Origin: Pseudomonas triticifolii
GTDB lineage: Bacteria; Pseudomonadota; Gammaproteobacteria; Pseudomonadales; Pseudomonadaceae
DNA length: 64,000 bases
Assembly: GCF_014358015.1 (NCBI RefSeq)
Contig: NZ_JACONV010000002.1
Coordinates: 62,001-126,000 of the forward strand
Direction: 5' to 3'
Below the pieces are notes generated by a model, which was given only the letters and a program-made list of their open reading frames with translations, was not told the DNA's origin and did no database searches. Shown here in pieces: positions 50,492-60,631 of the stretch. How positions within the stretch are numbered: position 1 is the first letter of the stretch; each line of letters opens with the position of its first letter. Position numbers and translations under genes: made by a program.

Positions 50492-51238
50492 TCAGCCCAA
50501 TTGCTCCATGACCTCGTCAGGAATTTCCGCGTTCGAATAGACGTTCTGCACGTCATCCAGGTCCTCAAGCATGTCGATCAGCTTCAGTACTTTTTCAGCG
50601 GTTTCCAGGTCAAGCAAAGCGCTGGTGGTCGGCAACATGACGATCTCTGCATCCGCCGCCTTGAAACCAGCCGCTTCCAATGCGTTACGCACTGCATAGA
50701 ACCCGGAAAAAGACGTGAACACATCGATGGAGCCGTCATCATTGGTCACGACATCATCAGCGTCCGCCTCCATCGCTGCTTCGATCAAGGCGTCTTCATC
50801 GACACCTGCAGCAAAAAAGATCTGACCCTTGCGATCAAACAGATAGGCCACCGAGCCGTCGGTACCCAGATTGCCGCCACATTTTGTAAACGCGTGACGC
50901 ACAGCCGCGGCAGTACGGTTGCGGTTGTCGGTCATGGTCTCGACCATGATCGCAACGCCACCCGGTCCGTAACCTTCGTAACCCAGCTCTTCAACGTCAT
51001 CACCATCAGAGGCGCCCACACCACGTGCCACAGCACGATCGATGGTGTCTCGGGTCATGTTGGCACCGAGCGCCTTGTCCAGCGCCAGACGCAGACGCGG
51101 GTTAGAGCCCGGATCACCCCCACCCTGACGAGCGGCAACGGTCAGCTCACGAATCCACTTGGTGAAGATCTTGCCTTTCTTGGCATCCTGACGCTCTTTG
51201 CGGTGCTTGATGTTCGCCCACTTAGAATGACCTGCCAT
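50492..51238 (-). CDS. yebC: YebC/PmpR-family protein
   Basis: Broad-family protein (TACO1/YebC) with roles in translation of proline stretches and, in Pseudomonas, as regulator PmpR of the pqs quorum system. The 248 residues start with [22 protein letters not shown], a family hallmark. It is 114 bases after aspS, separated by a perfect hairpin (51320-51346) without a T run. Confidence 0.95.
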   Translation of the reverse strand: MAGHSKWANIKHRKERQDAKKGKIFTKWIRELTVAARQGGGDPGSNPRLRLALDKALGANMTRDTIDRAVARGVGASDGDDVEELGYEGYGPGGVAIMVETMTDNRNRTAAAVRHAFTKCGGNLGTDGSVAYLFDRKGQIFFAAGVDEDALIEAAMEADADDVVTNDDGSIDVFTSFSGFYAVRNALEAAGFKAADAEIVMLPTTSALLDLETAEKVLKLIDMLEDLDDVQNVYSNAEIPDEVMEQLG

Positions 51239-51319
51239 TTCTCGCTCCAGATTCTTTTTGAAACACCTTCACCTTTCGCCTCATACAGCAGGCAAAAAGC
51301 TTCACTCGATTCGGGCAAT

Positions 51320-51346
51320 GCAGGGCGTATCCAGGATACGCCCTGC
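51320..51346 (-). other. Perfect 13-bp hairpin between aspS and yebC
   Basis: GCAGGGCGTATCC (51320-51332) and its complement (51334-51346) form a very stable stem-loop 7 bases after the aspS stop. There is no T tract, so it is more likely an mRNA stability or partial attenuation element. Confidence 0.5.
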
Positions 51347-51352
51347 CCGGCA

Positions 51353-53128
51353 TCACTCGGCCTTTGGCTGCTCGCGCAGGCGAATGTGCAGTTCACGCAG
51401 AGCCTTGGCATCCACGACACCCGGCGCCTGCGTCATGACGTCTGCAGCGCTCTGGGTTTTCGGGAAGGCAATGACTTCACGAATGGACTGAGCGCCGGTC
51501 ATCAGCATGACCAGACGATCCAGACCGAACGCCAGACCGCCGTGCGGTGGCGCGCCGTATTTCAGAGCGTCGAGCAGGAAGCCGAACTTCTCCTGCTGCT
51601 CGTCTTCAGCGATACCCAACAGACGGAACACAGCCTGCTGCATTTCCTTGCGATGGATACGGATCGAACCGCCGCCCAGTTCGGTGCCGTTCAGCACCAT
51701 GTCATAGGCGCGGGACAATGCAGTGGCCGGATTGGCTTCCAGCTCTTCAGGCGTGCACTTGGGTGCCGTGAAGGGGTGGTGCAACGCGGTGAAGCTGCCG
51801 TCGTCATTCTCTTCGAACATCGGGAAATCGACGACCCACATCGGGGCCCACTCACAGGTGTGCAGTTTGAGGTCGTTGCCAACCTTGATCCGCAGTGCGC
51901 CCAGTGCTTCGCTGACGATCTTGGCCTTGTCAGCACCGAAGAACACGATATCGCCATCCACTGCGCCCACACGATCCAGGATCACATTGAGGTTGGCTTC
52001 AGGGATGTTCTTGACGATGGGCGACTGCAGGCCGTCAACGCCATTGGCGCGCTCGTTGACCTTGATGTACGCCAGCCCCTTCGCACCGTAGATGCCGACG
52101 AACTTGGTGTAATCGTCGATCTGCTTGCGCGGCATGCTTGCCCCGCCTGGTACGCGCAGAGCGGCAATGCGGCATTTTGGATCGTTGGCCGGGCCACTGA
52201 ACACCTTGAACTCGACATCCTTGAGCTGATCGGCAACATCGACCAGTTCCAGCGGGTTACGCAGGTCAGGCTTGTCGGAGCCATAACGACGCATGGCCTC
52301 TTCGAAGGTCATGTGCGGGAATTCATCGAATTCCAGATCAAGGACTTCCTTGAACAGCTGACGCACCATCTTCTCGGTCAGACCGATGATGTCTTTCTCG
52401 TCGAGGAAGCTGGTCTCGATGTCGATCTGGGTGAATTCCGGCTGGCGGTCGGCACGCAGGTCTTCATCGCGGAAGCACTTGGCGATCTGGTAGTAACGAT
52501 CGAAACCGGCAACCATCAGCAACTGCTTGAACAACTGAGGCGATTGCGGCAGCGCGAAGAAGCTGCCGGGGTGTGTGCGGCTAGGGACCAGGTAGTCGCG
52601 AGCGCCTTCCGGAGTAGCACGCGTCAGAATCGGCGTCTCGACGTCGAGGAAGCCGTTTTCATCCAGATAACGACGGATGCTGGTGGTGATGCGCGAACGC
52701 AGACGCAGCTTCTCGGCCATTTCCGGACGACGCAGATCGATGAAACGATAACGCAGACGGGTTTCTTCACCGACGTCCGAATACTCGTTCAACGGGAACG
52801 GCGGGGTTTCCGACTCGTTCAGCACTTCCAGCTCATAGCCCAGCACTTCGATGGCGCCAGACGCCATATTGGCGTTCACGGCACCGGCAGGACGCGCACG
52901 AACCTTCCCGACAACCTTGACTACATACTCGCTGCGAACACGGTCGGCAGCGGCAAAGGTATCGGCACGATCAGGGTCGAACACCACCTGAGCCATGCCT
53001 TCACGGTCGCGAATATCGAGGAAGATAACGCCTCCATGGTCACGGCGACGGTGGACCCATCCGCAAAGGGTAATTTCCTGACCTTCCAGGCTCTCGTTCA
53101 GTTGGCCGCAATAATGGCTGCGCATCAT
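51353..53128 (-). CDS. aspS: Aspartyl-tRNA synthetase (probably non-discriminating)
   Basis: Charges tRNA-Asp and, in pseudomonads, also tRNA-Asn for the GatCAB pathway. The 591 residues have an N-terminal OB-fold ([20 protein letters not shown]), class II motif 2 ([17 protein letters not shown]), the bacterial GAD insertion (about 290-420) and motif 3 ([12 protein letters not shown]). The ATG at 53128 gives the standard N terminus MMRSHYC; a frame to 53221 is an upstream extension. Confidence 0.96.
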   Translation of the reverse strand: MMRSHYCGQLNESLEGQEITLCGWVHRRRDHGGVIFLDIRDREGMAQVVFDPDRADTFAAADRVRSEYVVKVVGKVRARPAGAVNANMASGAIEVLGYELEVLNESETPPFPLNEYSDVGEETRLRYRFIDLRRPEMAEKLRLRSRITTSIRRYLDENGFLDVETPILTRATPEGARDYLVPSRTHPGSFFALPQSPQLFKQLLMVAGFDRYYQIAKCFRDEDLRADRQPEFTQIDIETSFLDEKDIIGLTEKMVRQLFKEVLDLEFDEFPHMTFEEAMRRYGSDKPDLRNPLELVDVADQLKDVEFKVFSGPANDPKCRIAALRVPGGASMPRKQIDDYTKFVGIYGAKGLAYIKVNERANGVDGLQSPIVKNIPEANLNVILDRVGAVDGDIVFFGADKAKIVSEALGALRIKVGNDLKLHTCEWAPMWVVDFPMFEENDDGSFTALHHPFTAPKCTPEELEANPATALSRAYDMVLNGTELGGGSIRIHRKEMQQAVFRLLGIAEDEQQEKFGFLLDALKYGAPPHGGLAFGLDRLVMLMTGAQSIREVIAFPKTQSAADVMTQAPGVVDAKALRELHIRLREQPKAE

Positions 53129-53418
53129 GATGGTGTTTTCACTTCTCGTAATTCGAAAATTCGGTGGGGCTTTCGCTCCTGGCTTGCGCTCAATAGTGCA
53201 AGGCACCGGCACACAGTTCAAGCCAGCCCTCGCCCACGCAGAGTCATGCCCGTTAGCAAGGCGGAGGATTATATAGAGTTAATCGTTGCCGTGCAGCCGA
53301 ACGAACCTATCCTGCCAGGATAAGTTCGCATCTGCCGCCTGCACCTGAAGGGCTTGCGCACGACACAGGGAAGGCACGGGCCCGCCGGAGGCGAGCCCGC
53401 TGGAATGAGGGGATCACG

Positions 53419-53760
53419 CTATGCCTGGGCTACATCCAGACGATCGGTCTTTAACAGGTGCGCCACACAGACCACCCGGATCAGACCGCTGAAATTCTTT
53501 ACACCACCGTAACGCAGATGCACCTCTCTATCGATGTAGGAAAGCACGGTATTCACCGAACAATCGTTGGCGTTGGCGATACCGGTCAGAATATTCCAGT
53601 ATACGTTCTCAAGACGCAGGCAAGTTGCCAGTCCATTGAGCCGTACCGACTTGGAATGAGGCTGGGCCAGCATCATATTGAAATCCTCGACAAAAGGATC
53701 ATTGCGCGTCATCCACTGACGATTTGATTCTTTAACCTCACGTTCAACACCTCGTGGCAT
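53419..53760 (-). CDS. Ribbon-helix-helix domain protein
   Basis: The 113-residue protein contains an RHH_4-type domain (about 36-90): RLNGLATCLRLENVYWNILTG and NDCSVNTVLSYIDRE. RHH proteins are usually DNA-binding dimers. The start at 53760 (MPRGVEREVK) is used; the ribosome binding site is weak. Codons and flanks are AT-richer than neighbours. The target genes are unknown, but the isolated position suggests a stand-alone regulator. Confidence 0.6.
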   Translation of the reverse strand: MPRGVEREVKESNRQWMTRNDPFVEDFNMMLAQPHSKSVRLNGLATCLRLENVYWNILTGIANANDCSVNTVLSYIDREVHLRYGGVKNFSGLIRVVCVAHLLKTDRLDVAQA

Positions 53761-54118
53761 GATAGTTGTTACCCCTAAAAAATGGACTTTAAAAGCCGGG
53801 AATGAAATATTTATAAACAAGTGACTACCCGATCTATAAAGCCCGATCCATGATTTTATATCCAGCAGGGGTTACACCTTATTGCTGTAGGACATGACCA
53901 CACGAGAATAGGGAATACCGGTCGCTGTCATTGTGACAAGTCAAAACGACAGCACAGCATTGCTTGCGTGGAACGCGGGTGATTACCCTGAAGCCTGAAC
54001 GGCCAACACACGGCATGGGAAGCCAGGCCAGCGCACACAGGAGCCTGCCACGAAGCCTGAACACGCTACAGCGCAAGGCTAAAGACGAGTAGCAATTGGC
54101 TGCCACTCGCCCGGATCT
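53761..54118. other. 358-base region between the RHH gene and dps
   Basis: AT-rich near the RHH gene (about 53761-53880), where its promoter should lie. Further on it holds a hairpin that probably terminates dps (54086-54109). No gene seen. Confidence 0.4.
54083..54109 (-). terminator. Probable terminator of dps
   Basis: CGAGTAGCA (54086-54094) pairs with TGCCACTCG (54101-54109) with one G-T pair; the minus strand then reads TCTTT. It starts 10 bases after the dps stop. Confidence 0.5.
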
Positions 54119-54592
54119 TTATTTGGATTCAAGCATCGAGCGCAACATCCATGCGGTTTTTTCATGAACCTGCATGCGTTGAGTCAGGAGATCAGCAGTA
54201 GGCTCATCACTCACTTTATCCAACAAAGGAAAGATACTACGCGCCGTGCGGACAACAGCCTCTTGACCTTGCACCAGACTTTTGATCATATCTTCAGCGC
54301 TCGGCACGCCCTCTTCTTCCTTGATGGTAGACAGACGGGCGTACGTTGAATAAGTACCCGGCGCAGGAAAACCCAACGCACGAATACGCTCAGCAATAGA
54401 GTCCACTGCCAGGGCCAGTTCGTTATATTGCTCTTCAAACATCAAGTGCAACGTACGGAACATAGGACCGCTGACGTTCCAGTGAAAGTTATGAGTCTTG
54501 AGGTAAAGCACATAAGTATCCGACAGCAGATGCGAAAGACCGTCCACGATCGATTTACGATCTTCTTCACTGATACCGATATCGATTGCCAT
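54119..54592 (-). CDS. dps: Dps-family DNA-binding ferritin
   Basis: Twelve-subunit iron-storage protein that protects DNA in stress and starvation. The 157 residues show the Dps ferroxidase positions [15 protein letters not shown] (about 32-46) and [22 protein letters not shown] (about 53-74). It has a short acidic N terminus without a Lys-rich tail, so DNA binding may be weak. It is a single-gene unit. Confidence 0.92.
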   Translation of the reverse strand: MAIDIGISEEDRKSIVDGLSHLLSDTYVLYLKTHNFHWNVSGPMFRTLHLMFEEQYNELALAVDSIAERIRALGFPAPGTYSTYARLSTIKEEEGVPSAEDMIKSLVQGQEAVVRTARSIFPLLDKVSDEPTADLLTQRMQVHEKTAWMLRSMLESK

Positions 54593-55060
54593 GTTTCATG
54601 CCCTTTCATTGAGGAGTGGAAAGCAGTAACACCCCCTACTCTATCAAGAGAACCCGGGGCGGCGCAGCTTTCTATAGAGTCCTGGCAGAAGGGGGAGCAA
54701 AATGAACAGGAGGCGAGGCATGACCGTCCGGCATTCTCGACCAGCGGCGACGGGTGGGCCGCCTGCGCTGAGCCTCGAAAACGCCTCGCTCAGCAGGCAG
54801 GGCTCTGTTCCGGGGGTTGCAAGGATTTCGAGCGCGCGTTTCACAACCCCTTCACTTAAACAGATTTATTTGCACAGGCCGCTGATTTGAGTAGCACCGG
54901 GCTTTGCTGTTAAATACACCGCGTGTCGCTATTGAGTTGTCATCTGTCTTGGCGCATAGGCTGGACCATCGTTCGTGCATCACGCCTCCTCTTTTTTAGA
55001 AGCGTACCGAACGGTACCCGCTATTTCTGGTAATCCTTCTCGACTTGTGAGCTTTTTAAA
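54593..55060. other. 468-base region upstream of the membrane cold-shock gene
   Basis: Divergent promoter region for dps and the cold-shock-domain gene. Two overlapping short open frames (54644-54844 minus, 54702-54890 plus) lack family or start support. A small inverted repeat (55004-55017) and AT-rich sequence precede the second gene, compatible with a structured cold-shock 5' leader. Confidence 0.35.
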
Positions 55061-55666
55061 ATGTTAAAAATTGTCCATCTGGTAACGGGAGCCGCAGCAC
55101 TGCTGCTCTCTTTTATCCCCAGCCTGCGTAGCGAGGCCATGTCTCCCTACCTGCAACAGCCCGATGCGGTTTATCTGGCGTTCTTCGGGCTGCTCAACCT
55201 GGTACTTGCCCCAGTGATCCCCTACTGGAATCGAGGTGCACGTCATACCCTGCAAAACCTGGTCAGCGCTTTGCTCGTTGCTGCGGTCGTGCTGCAAACC
55301 CTGACCTTGCTGGTTCCATTACAAATCATCGCAGGCCAACCGGCCATCATCATCAGCCTGGCCATTGCCATTGTGGCTGTCGCGCTGCACCTTGGCGTGA
55401 GCTTCTATCGGTCGTCTCCCTCGCCAGCACCTCAAAGCCATGACATGGGCAACCGTGATACCGGCACTGTGAAATGGTTTAATACCTCAAAGGGTTTCGG
55501 CTTCATTTCGCGGGACTCTGGTGACGATATTTTCGTGCATTTTCGCGCCATTCGCGGCGAAGGGCATCGCGTACTGGTCGAAGGCCAGCGCGTGGAGTTC
55601 TCCGTCATGAACCGTGACAAAGGCCTGCAGGCAGAAGATGTGATTGCAGCGCTGCCACGTCGCTGA
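55061..55666 (+). CDS. Membrane protein with C-terminal cold-shock domain
   Basis: The 201-residue protein joins four predicted membrane segments (about 5-20, 37-55, 64-88, 94-116) to a cytoplasmic cold-shock domain (about 132-200). The domain has intact RNA-binding motifs RNP1 (KGFGFI, 144-149) and RNP2 (DIFVHF, 157-162). Typical CspA proteins are soluble, 70 residues. The architecture suggests RNA or ssDNA binding at the membrane. The ribosome binding site is weak and the leader is AT-rich. A shared terminator follows. Confidence 0.8.
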   Translation: MLKIVHLVTGAAALLLSFIPSLRSEAMSPYLQQPDAVYLAFFGLLNLVLAPVIPYWNRGARHTLQNLVSALLVAAVVLQTLTLLVPLQIIAGQPAIIISLAIAIVAVALHLGVSFYRSSPSPAPQSHDMGNRDTGTVKWFNTSKGFGFISRDSGDDIFVHFRAIRGEGHRVLVEGQRVEFSVMNRDKGLQAEDVIAALPRR

Positions 55667-55692
55667 TCCGTATGGCATAAATGTCATGACAT

Positions 55693-55732
55693 AAAAAAAC
55701 CGCGCCCTTCCTGTGGAGGCCGCGGTTTTTTT
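55693..55732 (+). terminator. Bidirectional terminator between the cold-shock gene and slyX
   Basis: AAAAACCGCG (55695-55704) pairs with CGCGGTTTTT (55721-55730), flanked by A and T runs, giving a terminator on both strands. Confidence 0.85.
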
Positions 55733-55743
55733 ACGCCTGTCAG

Positions 55744-55950
55744 TCAGTAATGAGGCGGCGGAGCATCTTCTTCAAAGGTTTCGAACTGATTGCCAAGCTC
55801 TTCCTGCCGCTTGAGCATCGCCGACATCTGCTGCTGCAAACGATCAAGCTCTCGCCTTTGCGCCACCAGCACGTCGTTCAAAGCCTGAATCGTATCGTCC
55901 TGAAAAGCCTGGCGACTCTCCAGCTCCATGACTCGCTCATCAAGGCTCAT
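55744..55950 (-). CDS. slyX: SlyX family protein
   Basis: Small protein (68 residues) that is almost entirely coiled coil ([21 protein letters not shown], with L/I heptads) and ends with a P-P-P-H-Y tail typical of SlyX. Function unknown. Its ATG overlaps the upstream HIT gene stop by four bases. Confidence 0.92.
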   Translation of the reverse strand: MSLDERVMELESRQAFQDDTIQALNDVLVAQRRELDRLQQQMSAMLKRQEELGNQFETFEEDAPPPHY

Positions 55951-56378
55951 GCTGAATCCCCCTCAAATCGAAAATCGTTGATCAGTACGGCCCGGAGCTG
56001 CTCACGAATCGAAACGAACTGTTCCTCTGTATAAGGTACGGCAGGGTGCTTGCCCCACACAGGTGCAGGCCAGGCGATATCGTTTCGCTTGCGCACAATG
56101 ACATGCATGTGAAGCTGGCTGACGACATTACCAAGCGCCGCGACATTAAGCTTGTCAGCGCCAAACAACACCTTGAGCGTCTTTGACAGAAAGGAGGTCT
56201 CCTGCCAGAGCTGCAATTGATCGTCGGCACTCAGATCGAAGACCTCACTGATATCCGGGCGTCGCGGTACCAGAATGAACCAGGGGTAATTCGAATCATT
56301 GGAGAGCAATAACCGGCAAAGCGGGAAATCGCCCAGAGCCAGGGTGTCTTGGTGCAAACGTGAATCCAGAACGAACAC
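55947..56378 (-). CDS. HIT-family nucleotide hydrolase/transferase
   Basis: The 143-residue protein has the histidine triad as QLHMHVIVR (HxHxHxx with Q first), with DSRLHQDT at the N terminus and [15 protein letters not shown]. The family hydrolyses nucleotide conjugates such as AMP-lysine or ApnA. The start is GTG at 56378 after AGGAG. It is linked to slyX in one short operon. Confidence 0.88.
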   Translation of the reverse strand: MFVLDSRLHQDTLALGDFPLCRLLLSNDSNYPWFILVPRRPDISEVFDLSADDQLQLWQETSFLSKTLKVLFGADKLNVAALGNVVSQLHMHVIVRKRNDIAWPAPVWGKHPAVPYTEEQFVSIREQLRAVLINDFRFEGDSA

Positions 56379-57357
56379 GATAAAGGCTCCTGATTGCCAC
56401 TTGAATGTCTGGTTGACCCGCTCGGCAGCAAGGTGCCAGGTAACACATCACAGGATACGCGTGATGAGGTAACGCTTCACCCCCACATAAGGCCGACATC
56501 ATGCAGGCCAGCCACAGCGTGTGAGAAAAGGCTCCATCGAAAAGGCCCGCACCAATATGTAGCCCTATTGGCACCAACGCACTGCTTTGGCTCGCATTCC
56601 GAGTGTGCAGGACCATGGTTAGCAGCCTTAACCCATCCCCGATTCAGACCCGATTCAACGACTGCCTGATATAGGGTCATGAAAATGAAACACCTGGACG
56701 TTCACCATAACGACGTGTCAGTGACCCGCCCCAGCTTCATGCAACACCGCTGGCGAATGCACCAAAAACACACACTGCTGTTGCCGTCGCAACACCAGAG
56801 GGGCGGGATTTACCCAAAAACAGCTCAGCCCGGTAACAATTTTCTGGTTACACGCTACCCTGAGAGAGAGGAAAGACCGGGAGAGAGATTTTTCTATAAA
56901 AAAAATAGCTATTAAAAACAATGAAATACAGCTTGAATGCAACGCAGATTCTGATTTTTCACGTTTTTTTCTTATTTTCAGGAACTTTGTGCACGCTTGT
57001 TGCTATATCACCCATATGATCACGGTGTCCCTGGCGGAAAACAGAGACACCCTGACCAAGGGAAAAGGTTGCGATCGGCGGAACAGCTTTTGCCGGCCCT
57101 GGATCACAAGGCCCAGGCTTGATGCCAACGCAACAGCGATCACTGAAGTGCGCACTGGGGATGCACAACCCCATGGCGACATGGACGACGCAGCAAGCGA
57201 CACCGGCGTAAAGATTCTGAAAGGATAGGGTTGTAACTATCGTAAGCACCGTCAGCGTGATGTAGATTTTCCGCCGACAAAAATAGAAAGAGCCGCCCAG
57301 ATAAAAAAACAGGTGGGACGGCATAGATCTCTTCTAAAAACCAAAGGAGCAATCACG
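56379..57357. other. 979-base region without a supported gene upstream of oprD
   Basis: Several open frames occur on both strands (for example 56394-56669 plus, 56959-57324 minus), but none has a good ribosome binding site, recognisable family or convincing protein composition. The section 56880-56990 is AT-rich. The promoter of the porin gene must lie near 57300; the rest may be an eroded gene or a small RNA locus. Confidence 0.4.
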
Positions 57358-58680
57358 ATGAGAGTGATGAAGTGGAGCGCAATCGCACTGGCCGTTACTG
57401 CAGCCAGCACCCAACTGGCAACGGCTGCACCGTTCGTCAGTGATCAGGCCGAGGCCAAAGGCTTTGTTGAGGGGAGCACTCTTGACCTGAAATTGCGCAA
57501 TTACTATTACAACCGTGACAAGAAGGCTGGTGCCCAGGACGATCGTGACTGGACCCAAGGCATCTGGGCAAACTTCAGCTCCGGTTACACCCAAGGCACC
57601 ATCGGTGTCGGTGTAGAAGCCTTCGCTTACGCCGGTGTGAAACTCTGGGGCCCAGACAAGTACTCAGGTTCGGGTAACCTGATCACCGACTCTGCCGGTA
57701 ACAACGAAAATACACAGAGCAAAGCCGGCGGCGCCGTCAAGTTCCGTGTTTCGAAGACTGAGCTGAAAGTCGGCGACATGCAGCCAACCAGCCCGGTGTT
57801 CGCGGTCGGCGGCTCGCGCCTGCTGCCACAGACTGCCAGCGGTATCAGCTTGCAGAGCAGCGAGATCAAAGGCCTGGACGTTGAAGCAGGTCACTTCTAC
57901 TCTGGCACCAGCCAGGACGACACCAGCCACGGCGGTAGCATCTTCGCCAACTACGCTGGCGTTCGTGCAAACAGCGCTGACTTCGCTGGTGGTAAATATG
58001 CCATCACCGACAGCCTGGGCGTCGGCTTCTACGCCGCCAAGCTGGAAGACGTCTGGGATCAATACTACGGTAACGTGAACTACGCACTGCCTCTGGGCGG
58101 TGACCAGTCCCTGGCATTCGACGCGAACATCTATCGCACCGTTGACGAAGGCAGCGCCAAAGCTGGCTCGATCAGCAACACCGCGTTCTCCGGTTCCGCA
58201 GCCTACTCGTTCATGGCCGCACACACCGTGACCCTGGCGTTCCAGAAGATCAACGGCGACACCCCGTTCGACTACATCGGTATTGGTGACAACAACCGTG
58301 GTGGCGACTCGATCTTCCTGAACAACTCGATCCAGTACTCCGACTTCAACGGTCCGGGTGAAAAATCCTGGCAGGCTCGCTACGACCTGAACATGGCTCC
58401 GTACGGCGTTCCAGGCCTTAGCTTCATGACCCGTTACATCAAGGGTACTGACATCGACGGCACCAAGACTCCGACCGGCAGCGCATACGCTGGCCTGTAC
58501 GGCGCAGATGGCGAGCACCACGAGACCAACCTCGAAGCCAAATACGTCCTGCAAACCGGCCCGGCCAAAGACCTGTCCTTCCGCATTCGTCAAGCATGGC
58601 ACCGCGCCAATGCTGACCAGGGCGAAGGCGATGTCAATGAGTTCCGCCTGATCGTCGACTACCCAATCTCGGTTCTGTAA
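57358..58680 (+). CDS. OprD-family outer membrane porin (OprE/OprQ-like)
   Basis: Eighteen-stranded porin for small solutes such as amino acids or acids. The 440 residues begin with a signal peptide (MRVMKWSAIALAVTAAS...ATAAP) and the OprD start FVEGSTLDLKLRNYYYNRD, and continue with KTELKVGDMQPTSPVFAVG and the C-terminal NEFRLIVDYPISVL. AAAGGAG lies before the ATG at 57358. Substrate is not predictable. Confidence 0.92.
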   Translation: MRVMKWSAIALAVTAASTQLATAAPFVSDQAEAKGFVEGSTLDLKLRNYYYNRDKKAGAQDDRDWTQGIWANFSSGYTQGTIGVGVEAFAYAGVKLWGPDKYSGSGNLITDSAGNNENTQSKAGGAVKFRVSKTELKVGDMQPTSPVFAVGGSRLLPQTASGISLQSSEIKGLDVEAGHFYSGTSQDDTSHGGSIFANYAGVRANSADFAGGKYAITDSLGVGFYAAKLEDVWDQYYGNVNYALPLGGDQSLAFDANIYRTVDEGSAKAGSISNTAFSGSAAYSFMAAHTVTLAFQKINGDTPFDYIGIGDNNRGGDSIFLNNSIQYSDFNGPGEKSWQARYDLNMAPYGVPGLSFMTRYIKGTDIDGTKTPTGSAYAGLYGADGEHHETNLEAKYVLQTGPAKDLSFRIRQAWHRANADQGEGDVNEFRLIVDYPISVL

Positions 58681-58708
58681 TCGCGATTCGGTTCTCGGTA
58701 ATAGAAGA

Positions 58709-58732
58709 AGCCCGGCTCATGCCGGGCTTTTT
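58709..58732 (+). terminator. Terminator of the porin gene
   Basis: AGCCCGGC (58709-58716) and GCCGGGCT (58721-58728) followed by TTTTT, 28 bases after the stop. Confidence 0.9.
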
Positions 58733-58851
58733 CATGCCGCCTGAAAAGTGCGGCCTTACCGCTCGACTGCCTTGCACGGCCTGTACGCCACCGGCACATC
58801 ACCGTACAATCCCGAGTCATTTCCAGTCTCAGCAACCGACAACGGCCAACC

Positions 58852-60567
58852 ATGCGCACCAGTCAATTTTTGCTCGCCACACAGAAAGAAACCCCTTCCG
58901 ATGCGGTCGTGGTCAGCCATCAGCTGATGCTGCGCGCCGGCATGATCCGCAAGCTCGCCTCTGGCCTGTACACCTGGCTGCCGATGGGCCTGCGCGTGCT
59001 GCGCAAGGTAGAAGCCATCGTTCGCGAGGAGATGGACGCTGCAGGCGCACTTGAAATCCTGATGCCGGGCATTCAACCCGCAGAACTGTGGCAGGAGTCC
59101 GGCCGCTGGGTGCAGTACGGCCCTGAATTGATGCGTCTGGTCGACCGCCACAACCGTGATTTCTGCCTGGGCCCGACCCACGAAGAAGTCATCACCGATC
59201 TGGCCCGCAACGAGCTGAACAGCTACAAGCAGCTGCCAATCAACATGTACCAGATTCAGACCAAATTCCGTGACGAGATCCGCCCACGCTTCGGCCTGAT
59301 GCGCGGCCGCGAGTTCGTCATGAAGGACGCCTATTCGTTCCACGCCGATCATGCCTCGTTGCAGGAAACCTACGATCGCATGCACCAGGCGTACAGCAAC
59401 GTCTTCACTCGCCTGGGCCTGAAATTCCGCCCGGTCGAAGCTGACAACGGCTCGATCGGCGGCGCAGGCTCCCACGAATTCCACGTACTCGCCGAGTCAG
59501 GCGAAGACGATATCGTCTTCAGCGACGGCTCCGATTACGCCGCCAACATCGAAAAAGCCGAAGCGGTGCCCCGCGAGACTTCCCGCCCTGCGCCGACAGA
59601 AGAGCTTCGCCTGGTCGATACGCCGAACGCCAAGACCATTGCGCAACTGGTCGAAGGCTTCAACCTGCCGATCGAGAAGACCGTCAAGACGCTTGTGGTG
59701 CATGCCGCCGAAGAAGGCAAGCTGATCGCCTTGATCATTCGTGGCGACCACGAACTCAACGAAATCAAGGCCGGCAAGCTGGAGCAGGTCGCAAGCCCTC
59801 TGGTCATGGCCTCCGAAGCCGAATTGCGTGACGCAATCGGCGCAGGCGCAGGCTCGCTGGGCCCTCTGAACCTGCCACTGCTTTGCGTCATCGACCGCTC
59901 GGTCGAGATGATGAGTGACTTCAGCGTCGGCGCCAATATCGACGATAAGCACTACTTTGGCGTCAACTGGGAACGCGACCTGCCGGTTCCGACCGTTGCC
60001 GACCTGCGTAACGTGGTCGCCGGCGATCCAAGCCCGGATGGCAAGGGCACGCTGGAGATCAAACGCGGCATCGAAGTCGGACACATCTTCCAGCTGGGCA
60101 CCAAGTACAGCGAAGCGATGAAGTGCCAGGTGCTCGGCGAAAACGGCAAGCCGGTCAACCTGTCCATGGGTTGCTACGGCATTGGCGTATCCCGTGTAGT
60201 GGCCGCCGCCATCGAACAGAACAGCGACGAAAACGGCATCATCTGGAACGACACCCTCGCGCCATTCCAGATCGCCCTGGTGCCGCTGCGCTATGAAACA
60301 GACGCCGTACGCGAAGCCACCGACAAGCTGTATGCCGATCTGAAGGCAGCCGGCTTTGAAGTCCTGCTCGACGACCGCGACAAGAAAACCAGCCCCGGCA
60401 TCAAGTTCGCTGACATGGAACTGATCGGTATCCCGCATCGCATCGTTGTCAGCGATCGCGGTCTGGCCGAAGGGAATCTGGAGTACAAGAGCCGTACCGA
60501 GTCGCAACCGCAAGCCATTGCAGTCGCTGACGTGCTGTCGTTCATTCAGGGCCGCGTGAAACGCTGA
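58852..60567 (+). CDS. proS: Prolyl-tRNA synthetase
   Basis: Charges tRNA-Pro. The 571 residues are the prokaryote-type enzyme with class II motifs ([12 protein letters not shown] about 105; [20 protein letters not shown]), the editing INS domain (about 225-400) and [17 protein letters not shown] motif 3. The ATG at 58852 follows without a strong ribosome binding site. A perfect 12-bp hairpin follows. Confidence 0.97.
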   Translation: MRTSQFLLATQKETPSDAVVVSHQLMLRAGMIRKLASGLYTWLPMGLRVLRKVEAIVREEMDAAGALEILMPGIQPAELWQESGRWVQYGPELMRLVDRHNRDFCLGPTHEEVITDLARNELNSYKQLPINMYQIQTKFRDEIRPRFGLMRGREFVMKDAYSFHADHASLQETYDRMHQAYSNVFTRLGLKFRPVEADNGSIGGAGSHEFHVLAESGEDDIVFSDGSDYAANIEKAEAVPRETSRPAPTEELRLVDTPNAKTIAQLVEGFNLPIEKTVKTLVVHAAEEGKLIALIIRGDHELNEIKAGKLEQVASPLVMASEAELRDAIGAGAGSLGPLNLPLLCVIDRSVEMMSDFSVGANIDDKHYFGVNWERDLPVPTVADLRNVVAGDPSPDGKGTLEIKRGIEVGHIFQLGTKYSEAMKCQVLGENGKPVNLSMGCYGIGVSRVVAAAIEQNSDENGIIWNDTLAPFQIALVPLRYETDAVREATDKLYADLKAAGFEVLLDDRDKKTSPGIKFADMELIGIPHRIVVSDRGLAEGNLEYKSRTESQPQAIAVADVLSFIQGRVKR

Positions 60568-60573
60568 GTCAAA

Positions 60574-60599
60574 GGCGCACCGACACCTGTCGGTGCGCC
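60574..60599 (+). terminator. Strong hairpin after proS
   Basis: GGCGCACCGACA (60574-60585) and its exact complement (60588-60599) form a 12-bp stem 6 bases after the proS stop. No T tract follows, so it may mainly stabilise the mRNA. Confidence 0.45.
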
Positions 60600-60631
60600 A
60601 CTCACCCGCCCCATCCGCATCAAGAGATCCC

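Noticed and set aside
50438..53323. A 961-codon plus-strand frame opposite yebC and aspS
   Set aside because: Antisense to two well-conserved genes; no family, no start signal.
54644..54890. Two overlapping short frames on opposite strands upstream of the cold-shock gene
   Set aside because: No ribosome binding sites, no families, and they overlap each other.
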